Positions 1 through 5,179 of a DNA stretch of 5,179 bases are shown piece by piece. Each line of letters begins with the position of its first letter. Position 1 is the first letter of the stretch. Origin of the DNA: Deltaproteobacteria bacterium (lineage in GTDB: Bacteria > Bdellovibrionota_C > UBA2361 > SZUA-149 > JADYYL01); assembly GCA_020853655.1 (NCBI GenBank), contig JADYYL010000003.1, positions 1 through 5,179 on the forward strand. The letters run 5' to 3'. The notes beneath the pieces were generated by a model. That model saw only the letters and a list, made by a program, of their open reading frames with translations. It did not search any database and was not told where the DNA came from. The position numbers and the translations under genes are program-made.

Positions 1-38
1 AACACGACATTTCCCGAGAGATGCCACCGAAGAGAGAG

Positions 39-63
39 TCACTGGCGCGTCAAGTGCCAGTGA
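39..63. repeat. Strong short inverted repeat (hairpin), possible terminator
   Basis: The arms TCACTGGC (39-46) and GCCAGTGA (56-63) are perfect reverse complements. In plus-strand RNA the stem grows to 10 bp through a G47-U55 wobble and a C48-G54 pair, leaving a five-base loop (49-53). No T-run follows on the plus strand. On the minus strand it is followed by a pyrimidine-rich CTCTCTCTTC, but the wobble becomes a C-A mismatch. It could end transcription of a gene off the left edge, or of the binding-protein gene about 260 bases away. The structure is clear; the function is inference. Confidence 0.45.
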
Positions 64-326
64 GGTTCCTCCGAGCGAAAACCAGTGTCGGAGATCGTGC
101 CCACTTGGCGATAGGAGCGGGGAGGAAGTTGCCGGAATAAAAATGTGTCGGTCGTCGGAGCAGCAATCTCGGCGCGAGTCCCCGTTTGCGCGACTCAATC
201 AGCCGCCTCAATGACGATGCGCACTCAACCAGCGCACAACGTTGGTCACCCCGCGGAATGCCGCCTCCGTGTCAGTCGCGAGAAAGCTTCGCTGATACCC
301 GACCGGTGCCAACCTCTCTCTAACGA
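64..326. other. Region without a confident gene
   Basis: No reading frame here looks clearly like a known protein. A 45-codon plus-strand frame runs in from the left edge to a TAA at 138-140. A minus-strand frame starting at a TTG at 198 stays open to the left edge and has a GAGG seven bases ahead of that TTG. Both are short enough to occur by chance. A plus-strand ORF from 145 runs antisense into the binding-protein gene and looks like a shadow. No tRNA-like fold, CRISPR repeat or insertion-sequence end was seen. Confidence 0.5.
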
Positions 327-1424
327 TCATTTGGCTACTGGCTCGAAACGATTGCCATCGATTCGCTTCATCGTCAGCGGAAACTCGATATGCGCTCCGC
401 CGTGGTCGTCCCGCGCGTAGCGAAACTTGCCCACCAGTGGCACCTCTTGCTCCCCAATCCCCTGGAGCCGCTCCATAACGTCATCCGCAGATTGAGCGGG
501 CTGGCTGTTGAACAGGCGTCCAATCGTCATTGCCATGGCATAGGCCGGGACACCGAACGTCAACTGACTCTCGGAACCGAACCGCTGTTGATGTAGCGCC
601 GCGAATTCCGGAGTAATGATGTTGCCCGCGAAAAGGGAGCCGTTCATGGCGCCTTCTGACGCCGAGGTCTCACTGGCGCTCTCACAAAAGTTCGTCCCAA
701 AGGTCGGAATGCCGAGTTGCAATTGTTTCGATTGTTTGAAAAACGTCGCGATCTGCCCAACGAAGAGGAACACACCGACACCATCGAAAGTGCCCTGCTT
801 GATGCGACGAATGTGGGTGCGAAAATCTTGCTCCGTCGGCGGAATCGAATCGAGATAGTCGATCGACAACTCTGCCGTTCGCGTTCGATCCAGCGCAGCG
901 CGCATCTCCGCGAGATAGGGATGTTCGGAAACGAGCACCACTATTTTCTTGATGCCCGATCGGCGCAGGTGCGACACCGTCTCCTGCATGTAGTCGTCAA
1001 TCGTGTTCATGAACCGCATGACGTACCGACGACCTCGAGCAGTCTCCGGATCGATGCAAATGCCGATGAGCGGCACTTTCCTCGCCTCCGCCACGGGAGC
1101 CAGCGCCTTACACGCCGAGACTCCCCAAGTAACGATAATGTCCGAATGATTCGAGTCCGCCAGCTTCTGAAACGCTGTCAGTGCGACACGCGGATCGTAG
1201 GTCGCATCCTCATACTCGAAGCGAATATCGGTGAAAAGTTCGGGATTCCTCTCGCGTGCTAGTTCGATCGAGTTGCGAATGGCCAGGCCATAGTCCGCGG
1301 CACCTCCAGAGAGCGGAACAATAACACCCACCGTCGTTTCGCAAGCGCCCGAAACAACGAAGGCAAAGAGCGACAGAACCAAGACGCCGGCGTCGCGGAG
1401 GAAACGAGAGTAATTCGTGATCAT
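327..1424 (-). CDS. ABC-type substrate-binding protein, LivJ-like (Peripla_BP_6), orphan
   Basis: This 365-residue protein resembles the periplasmic receptors of branched-chain amino acid type ABC importers, which capture a small ligand between two lobes. It has a polar, basic start (R7, R10), a hydrophobic stretch at about 12-27 and Cys28, so it is exported. The SGA|C context fits either signal peptidase I cleavage or a loose lipobox lacking the usual Leu at -3. The mature N-lobe opens with the family hallmark TVGVIVPLSGGAADYG (31-46). A second hallmark is IIVTWGVSACKALAPVAE (96-113), followed by VPLIGI (117-122). The C-lobe begins near IKKIVVLVSE (158-167), and the end has the usual VGKFRYARDDHGG segment. 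Length is normal for the family. The ATG has only a weak GGGA five bases upstream and overlaps the stop of a small upstream ORF as ATGA. No permease or ATPase gene lies in the window, so it may serve a distant transporter or a sensory system. The ligand cannot be inferred. The family call is firm; the role is open. Confidence 0.9.
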   Translation of the reverse strand: MITNYSRFLRDAGVLVLSLFAFVVSGACETTVGVIVPLSGGAADYGLAIRNSIELARERNPELFTDIRFEYEDATYDPRVALTAFQKLADSNHSDIIVTWGVSACKALAPVAEARKVPLIGICIDPETARGRRYVMRFMNTIDDYMQETVSHLRRSGIKKIVVLVSEHPYLAEMRAALDRTRTAELSIDYLDSIPPTEQDFRTHIRRIKQGTFDGVGVFLFVGQIATFFKQSKQLQLGIPTFGTNFCESASETSASEGAMNGSLFAGNIITPEFAALHQQRFGSESQLTFGVPAYAMAMTIGRLFNSQPAQSADDVMERLQGIGEQEVPLVGKFRYARDDHGGAHIEFPLTMKRIDGNRFEPVAK

Positions 1425-1555
1425 TCAAATCCCAGAAAAGAGCTATTCAACTTCAGTGAGAGCAGCCTGTGCCGTCGCACAAGAGATATGATTAAAAAAG
1501 AGCGGCGTTTCTCTTTCTCTACATTCTTCAGACGCTGGAAGGCTTTTGACGGCAT
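1421..1555 (-). CDS. Possible small basic ORF coupled to the binding-protein gene
   Basis: A 44-codon frame starts at ATG 1555 and ends with a TGA that overlaps the binding-protein ATG in the classic ATGA arrangement (1421-1424). A GAGAGG motif (1570-1565) sits nine bases ahead of this ATG, a better ribosome site than the one in front of the binding-protein gene. The peptide begins MPSKAFQRLKNVEKEKRRS, has 11 Lys/Arg against three Glu, and carries a short hydrophobic patch (FLIISLV). The same frame can be opened further upstream, to a GTG at 1636. I recognise no family. It could be a leader whose translation feeds ribosomes to the downstream gene, or a chance frame in the untranslated leader. 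The overlap and Shine-Dalgarno motif are visible; translation is inference. Confidence 0.25.
   Translation of the reverse strand: MPSKAFQRLKNVEKEKRRSFLIISLVRRHRLLSLKLNSSFLGFE
1466..1483 (-). repeat. Hairpin in the leader of the binding-protein gene
   Basis: In minus-strand RNA, CUUGUGC and GCACAGG form a seven-bp stem with one G-U pair, closed by a GACG tetraloop. It lies about 42 bases upstream of the binding-protein ATG and inside the small candidate ORF. It matches no riboswitch consensus that I know, including c-di-GMP-I. It may be a local leader structure or chance. Confidence 0.25.
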
Positions 1556-1851
1556 TTCGACCCGCCTCTCAAACGAATCATTCCTGAAGAAAAACACGAC
1601 TCTCATATTCGACAAAGGTCTGGAAGCCAACGCCACCGGCAGTTCGCTATAGCAACTTTCACATCGTCGGAAGGCTCCTGAAGCGCCGAGCAGTGTCGGA
1701 TCACTTCCTCTCGGCTATCGGAATACCGCTTCTCGTGATAGAGATCTGCCGTCCGGAGTGTCGGATGTCGAGCCTTCGTAAGTGGAGCTCGCATCCTTGC
1801 CGGATTGCGCTCCGGAAGTCTCAACGCACTCAATTGATTCTTCCACCGCCC

Positions 1852-1872
1852 CGTCGAGTCGACGCATATAAC
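1852..1872 (+). promoter_or_regulatory. Palindrome CGTCGA-G-TCGACG beside a TATAAC -10-like box
   Basis: Positions 1852-1864 form a perfect inverted repeat (six-base arms about a central G). Two bases further on, 1867-1872 reads TATAAC, one base from the sigma70 -10 consensus. No good -35 hexamer lies 16-18 bases upstream. A palindrome filling the spacer could therefore be an operator or an activator site for the glycosyltransferase gene, whose GTG is about 83 bases downstream. Sequence is direct; promoter activity is inference. Confidence 0.3.
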
Positions 1873-1899
1873 TCCGCGCGACTTCGAAAGTATTGAACG

Positions 1900-1950
1900 A
1901 TGAGCATTTTCTCAACTGCTCAAACTGACCAATCAGAAAACTTCGTGTGA
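1900..1950 (+). CDS. Possible 16-codon upstream ORF (leader peptide)
   Basis: An ATG at 1900 opens a 16-residue frame (MSIFSTAQTDQSENFV) ending in TGA at 1948-1950, four bases before the GTG of the glycosyltransferase gene. A GAAAG stretch (1886-1890) lies nine bases ahead of the ATG. The downstream GTG has no clear Shine-Dalgarno motif, so terminating ribosomes could restart there. The first 20 bases resemble the first 20 bases of the glycosyltransferase gene (13 identical), and the peptides start MSIFSTA and MSTFLSA. It may be chance, or a remnant of a local duplication. Confidence 0.2.
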   Translation: MSIFSTAQTDQSENFV

Positions 1951-1954
1951 ACGC

Positions 1955-3724
1955 GTGAGCACATTCCTTTCTGCACGAAAAACATCCGTCCTGATTTTTC
2001 TCGTTTGCCTCGTTTACTTCGCCGCTCCACTCGGGAATCGCCCCTTTTACACCCGGGGAGAAGGCCGAGAGGCCATCGTCGTCAAAGCGATGCTCGAGAC
2101 GAACAACTGGGTCCTTCCCCACGAAGAGCCGATTGATATTGCCACGAAGCCCCCGATGTTCCATTGGCTCGGCGCGATCACTGCGACGATGATCGGCCAC
2201 ACGAACGAATTCGCCATCCGCTTTCCGTCGGCACTGTGCGCATCGGCCGCGACCGCCCTTTTCTTCCTCTGGATCGTGCAGTTCTCAACAGTCGGTGTTG
2301 CGCTCCTCTCCACGCTGATCCTTGCCTGCAGTACTGAGTGGATTCGCAGTGCCAGTCACGCTCGGGTCGATATGTGCTTTGCGGCAGGATTCTTCGTCGC
2401 GTCGGCCGCATTTCTCATGAATGTGCTCCACCGCGAGCGAACCGGCCGAGCGTCGATTCCGTATTTGACGATCGCCACACTCGCCATGGCTTTTGCGACG
2501 CTATCCAAAGGGCCGGCTGGATTCATCCTCCCGTCGGCTGTCATCGTGCTCTTCGAATTCACCCGCGGGCCGATACGAAAGTTCATCTTCAGCCCAGCCG
2601 CCCTCGCGATCGGCCTCTGTGGCCTCGGCGCTGTCGCCCTTTCCGCGCTGTGGTACGTGGCCGCATATCAGCAAGGGGGCGACGAGTTTCTCCACATCCA
2701 CTTCTACAAGGAAAACCTCGGTCGTTTCGTTCCCATCGATGGGAAGACTCAAGGCCACGAGAAACCGTTCTACTTCGCGTTTCTCTATCTTGTGGTCGGG
2801 ACGCTCCCTTGGAGTATTTTCACCCCGGTGCTCATTGCGTGGGGCTGGACTAAGGCTCGGGGCATCGACGGCTTAAGAGGCACCGGGATTCGCTATGCCA
2901 CGGTTTGGTTCGCTGTCGTGATGCTCGTCGTCTCTGTCAGCGAAAGCAAGCGCGACGTCTATCTCCTTCCAGCGTTCCCGGCCCTCGCATACCTGCTAGG
3001 GGAGGCGCTGGTCTCTATCGATCGAGAACGCTCGTTCCCTCGGCAGCGTGCGATGAGCGGATACCTTCTTGCTGGGGTGGGAGTCATCTTACTCATCACC
3101 GGCATGCTGGTGATCGGATTTCTTGCGTTTCCAACGGAAGGTACCAAACTGATCTCAGGCTTCCGGGGTAACAGTGTCGACGAAATTCTCGGCACGATGA
3201 CCATCTTGAGGCATCATCTGATCCTCATCGTCGGCATCTTCGCATTTGGTGCGACGTTGATTTATTGCGCGACACAGTTCCGACGGCACGGCACTCGTCA
3301 CTCATCAGTGTGGCTCGGCGGTGCTTCCCTTGCGATAACGCTCGCCCTCAACACGATCTATGCTCCCGAGATCGCGAAACTCGACTCTCCCCGCGAGTTT
3401 ATCGACCACGTCGAAACCGTTATCCCGAAGACGGCCCACCTCGAGCAGTATCGACAGAGCTTTTTCCCTGCCATGTTTTACATCGATCGGTATGCGCCGT
3501 TTGTTGCGCAGATCGACGAAAATTCGCAAACCGAAAGCCGTTATTTCCTCGTTCGGCGAAACGAACTCCCGCTCTTCGAGCAGGACGCGGAGGGCGAACG
3601 AATGCTCTTCGAAAGCGAAACCAATGCCGCCAATGGAGATGATCGTCTGCTGCTGATGGAGGTCCCGGCCGGCCTGGGTGCGCTCGGAAGCGTTCCGCTT
3701 GCTGCCCACACAGCGCAGCCGTAG
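1955..3724 (+). CDS. GT-C membrane glycosyltransferase, ArnT/PMT-like (GT39/PF13231-type)
   Basis: This 589-residue inner-membrane protein belongs to the family that moves a sugar from a polyprenyl-phosphate carrier to an acceptor on the periplasmic side. About twelve hydrophobic segments cover residues 12-470, followed by a soluble tail (about 471-589). The first loop, RGEGREAIVVKAMLETNNWVLP (34-55), lines up with [21 protein letters not shown] of E. coli ArnT as I recall it. TKPPMFHWL follows. Further markers are ARVDM with D139, LSKGPAG with K185, WY 233-234, HFYKENLGRF ending at F258, GHEKPF (267-272) with LPW after it, and SESKRDVYLLPAFPALAYL around K332-R333. In the first loop the usual Asp of the DE pair is Gly35, while Glu36 is kept. 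GTG 1955 is the only standard start in frame after the stop at 1901, and it leads straight into the first membrane helix. It has no strong Shine-Dalgarno motif. The donor sugar and acceptor are unknown; no lipid A or aminoarabinose genes are nearby, so I do not call it arnT. Confidence 0.9.
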   Translation: MSTFLSARKTSVLIFLVCLVYFAAPLGNRPFYTRGEGREAIVVKAMLETNNWVLPHEEPIDIATKPPMFHWLGAITATMIGHTNEFAIRFPSALCASAATALFFLWIVQFSTVGVALLSTLILACSTEWIRSASHARVDMCFAAGFFVASAAFLMNVLHRERTGRASIPYLTIATLAMAFATLSKGPAGFILPSAVIVLFEFTRGPIRKFIFSPAALAIGLCGLGAVALSALWYVAAYQQGGDEFLHIHFYKENLGRFVPIDGKTQGHEKPFYFAFLYLVVGTLPWSIFTPVLIAWGWTKARGIDGLRGTGIRYATVWFAVVMLVVSVSESKRDVYLLPAFPALAYLLGEALVSIDRERSFPRQRAMSGYLLAGVGVILLITGMLVIGFLAFPTEGTKLISGFRGNSVDEILGTMTILRHHLILIVGIFAFGATLIYCATQFRRHGTRHSSVWLGGASLAITLALNTIYAPEIAKLDSPREFIDHVETVIPKTAHLEQYRQSFFPAMFYIDRYAPFVAQIDENSQTESRYFLVRRNELPLFEQDAEGERMLFESETNAANGDDRLLLMEVPAGLGALGSVPLAAHTAQP

Positions 3725-3747
3725 CCGTAGCCTTCTTCTACTGACGT

Positions 3748-3775
3748 TACCGAAGGGTGTTGTGCGTTTCGGGTA
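3748..3775. terminator. Weak candidate bidirectional terminator between convergent genes
   Basis: The 55-base gap between two converging genes contains TACCGAA (3748-3754) facing TTCGGGTA (3768-3775). These pair as seven bp with one bulged G around a 13-base loop. No strong T-run follows on either strand, so a classic intrinsic terminator is not shown. Convergent genes usually need a stop signal here, which is the main reason to list it. Confidence 0.2.
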
Positions 3776-3779
3776 GCTT

Positions 3780-5099
3780 CTACAGACTTCGCAGGAAACG
3801 AATCAGCTGATCACGCTGCGCCTGGGGCAGCGCTTTGAATGCATCGCGCGACGCCGTGGCCTCTCCGCCATGCCACAGAATGGCTTCTTCGATCGAGCGT
3901 GCTCGGCCATCGTGGAGGAATCCTGGCTTCACTCTCGGAGCAAGGACGTCCGTGAGGCCGATGCCCCACAGCGGCGTCGTCCGCCATTCACGCCCACTCG
4001 CGGAGAACTCGGCTCTTCCATCTGCAAGCCCCGGTCCCATGTCGTGGAGCAACAGGTCTGTAAAGGGATGAAACACTTGGTTCGTCGTCGCGGCAACACT
4101 CGTGACGCCCGTTGAGAGCGTCATCGTATGGCAACCGCTGCAGTTCACCTGTTGAAAAAGCGCCTTTCCTGCAATCACATCCGGGTCGGTTTGATCACGC
4201 GCGGGAGTCACCCCTGCCGCTTGCAAATAAAACTGAACTTTCGCGAGTAACTCGGGAGATATCTCCTGCGGAGTTCGGCGCTTCTGAAACAGTTCGTTCG
4301 TCAGTCCCATATCGTGGAAGAACGCCGCAGCCGACTGCTGTTTCACGGTGGGGTGCGAAGCTCGAAATCCGAAGCGTCCGATCGCCATCGTCTTTGTTTC
4401 ACGGTCGGGAACATAGTTCACCTCACCTGAAATCCCATCGCCATCGGCGTCGCTCGGATCGGCCATCGCGAGAAGCGTCGCGTCCGGAACTCCTTCTAGC
4501 AAGCCCATTCCGATCACCGTCGGAGTCATCCGCAAAGACGTGACAACGTTCTTCTCGTCGATGCCGGGAATATCAAAAGTCAGTTGCGGACGTCGCAAAG
4601 TGTACTTCGTACCGTCTGGGTAGGACCCCCCGACCGCGCTATAGCGTAATCGAATATCGAACTGCGATTTGCCGGACACCAGGTGATCTTGAAGCTGCTC
4701 ACCGACGCCGGGGACGTCCTTCGGTGCTCCGTTCTTGTTGAGACCGCGGAGCGCGACTTTCACTAACAACGGGCTTCCCGGTGGTCGGGTGGAAAACTTG
4801 ATGGCGCCCTTGCCGTTACGGATGTGGCAACCACCGCATGAGCGATGATTGAAGGAAGGGCCAAGCGAAAGCTTGCGACCAACGCGATCAGCCTCGAACG
4901 AACGATGGAAATCTCCGTGCGCTTCGAGATGGAGCTCTATGAGTTCTTGAGAATCGACGTTGGGAGCCGGCAACTCGAGCGCGATCGACAGCGGCGAGTC
5001 AGATGTCAGGTCTCCGCCAAGGTTTGTCAGATCCTGCGACTCCACCGGCGGGGCGAAGAGGAGCGCAGCAATCCAAAGGTGTTTACGAATGGCCAACAT
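3780..5099 (-). CDS. Di-haem oxidoreductase-like c-type cytochrome (DUF1111/DHOR, PF06537)
   Basis: This secreted protein of 439 residues (from ATG 5099) carries two CxxCH haem c sites, CGGCH at 88-92 and CSGCH at 320-324. It belongs to the family often annotated as thiol oxidoreductase or putative di-haem peroxidase, whose substrate is not established. The start MLAIRKHLWIAALLFAPPVES is a typical Sec signal, probably cut after S21. Family marks in order are LGPSFNHRSCGGCHIRNGKG, YPDGTKYTLRRPQ, DADGDGISGEVNYV (an Asp-rich, possibly calcium-binding loop at 217-225), IGRFGFRA, GKALFQQVNCSGCHT, HDMGPGLADGRAEF (H352, M354), WRTTPLWGIGLT and FLHDGRARSIEEAILWHGGEA. The C-terminus RDQLIRFLRSL is complete. 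A GTG at 5108 would add three residues; I prefer the ATG because it gives a clean signal peptide and lies 11 bases after GAGAG. Cytochrome c maturation is required for function. No partner gene such as an imelysin or iron-uptake protein is in view. Confidence 0.93.
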   Translation of the reverse strand: MLAIRKHLWIAALLFAPPVESQDLTNLGGDLTSDSPLSIALELPAPNVDSQELIELHLEAHGDFHRSFEADRVGRKLSLGPSFNHRSCGGCHIRNGKGAIKFSTRPPGSPLLVKVALRGLNKNGAPKDVPGVGEQLQDHLVSGKSQFDIRLRYSAVGGSYPDGTKYTLRRPQLTFDIPGIDEKNVVTSLRMTPTVIGMGLLEGVPDATLLAMADPSDADGDGISGEVNYVPDRETKTMAIGRFGFRASHPTVKQQSAAAFFHDMGLTNELFQKRRTPQEISPELLAKVQFYLQAAGVTPARDQTDPDVIAGKALFQQVNCSGCHTMTLSTGVTSVAATTNQVFHPFTDLLLHDMGPGLADGRAEFSASGREWRTTPLWGIGLTDVLAPRVKPGFLHDGRARSIEEAILWHGGEATASRDAFKALPQAQRDQLIRFLRSL

Positions 5100-5179
5100 G
5101 CAAACCACATCTCTCGAAGGAAGTCGGAATCTCTGCCCCTCATCGAATAAAAAGACAAACGTGCTTCAGGAGTTAGGCT
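5100..5179 (-). other. Upstream leader of the di-haem protein gene
   Basis: This edge segment holds a GAGAG motif (5115-5111) usable as a Shine-Dalgarno site for ATG 5099, and an out-of-frame ATG at 5110. A T-rich patch (5140-5152 region, minus strand TTTGTCTTTTTATTCG) is the only promoter-like stretch. No convincing -35/-10 pair is visible, and the region is cut by the window edge. Confidence 0.4.

Larger units (their letters stand above)
1425..1954. other. Divergent intergenic region (530 bases)
   Basis: This gap separates the divergently transcribed binding-protein and glycosyltransferase genes and must hold the promoters of both. It contains the small ORF and hairpin near the binding-protein gene, and the palindrome, TATAAC box and 16-codon ORF near the glycosyltransferase gene. 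The middle (about 1600-1900) has several minus-strand frames free of stops for 60-100 codons, including one from a TTG at 1833 to a stop at 1603. None matches a family I recognise. No convincing -35/-10 pair was found for the minus-strand gene. Confidence 0.6.

Noticed and set aside
3..140. A 45-codon plus-strand frame from the left edge to TAA at 138-140, as the end of a partial gene
   Set aside because: It is too short to distinguish from chance, has no recognisable motif, and competes with an equally open minus-strand frame.
717..1262. A 181-codon plus-strand frame inside the binding-protein gene
   Set aside because: It is fully antisense to a firmly identified gene, its Arg- and His-rich translation shows no domain, and such frames are common opposite GC-rich genes.
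1834..1872. TTGATT (1834-1839) as the -35 partner of TATAAC (1867-1872)
   Set aside because: The 27-base spacing is far beyond the 16-18 bases needed for sigma70.
2338..2876. Two long plus-strand frames inside the glycosyltransferase gene (171 and 127 codons)
   Set aside because: They overlap conserved family motifs in the correct frame, and their translations are Arg/Ser/Pro-rich, as expected of shifted frames.
3305..3709. A 134-codon minus-strand frame opposite the glycosyltransferase tail
   Set aside because: It is antisense to a continuous well-supported gene, has no recognisable motif and no clear ribosome site.
3721..3732. Direct repeat GTAGCCGTAGCC across the glycosyltransferase stop codon
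   Set aside because: Only two six-base copies are present; this is too little to call a repeat array or attachment site.
4112..4543. A 143-codon plus-strand frame opposite the di-haem gene
   Set aside because: It is antisense to the segment encoding the second haem site and the Asp-rich loop, and its Arg/Ser/Pro-rich translation has no domain.

Overview
The window holds three well-supported protein genes and no mobile element, CRISPR array, tRNA or rRNA that I can recognise. All three proteins act in or face the periplasm: an orphan substrate-binding protein, a polytopic GT-C glycosyltransferase and a secreted di-haem cytochrome c protein. This points to a Gram-negative (diderm) bacterium of moderately high GC that can make c-type cytochromes. 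I cannot fix the phylum from the sequence alone.

Layout: positions 1-326 are sparse, with a strong hairpin at 39-63 and no confident gene. On the minus strand, 327-1424 encodes a type I periplasmic binding protein of the LivJ/Peripla_BP_6 kind. A 530-base divergent intergenic region (1425-1954) follows. It carries a possible small basic ORF overlapping the start of the binding-protein gene by ATGA, a leader hairpin, a perfect 13-bp palindrome next to a TATAAC box, and a 16-codon upstream ORF just ahead of the next gene. On the plus strand, 1955-3724 encodes a GT39/ArnT-like membrane glycosyltransferase with a GTG start. A 55-base convergent gap (3725-3779) separates it from the minus-strand gene at 3780-5099, a DUF1111 di-haem oxidoreductase-like protein with two CxxCH motifs.

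The orientation (left, right, left) means the three genes cannot share one operon, and I see no evidence that they form one pathway. The binding protein has no permease or ATPase beside it, the glycosyltransferase has no lipid A or sugar-activation partner, and the cytochrome gene has no visible redox partner. I did not find an obvious new system. The items most worth a second look are the two small upstream ORFs, the palindrome/promoter candidate, and the loss of the usual active-site Asp in the first loop of the glycosyltransferase.
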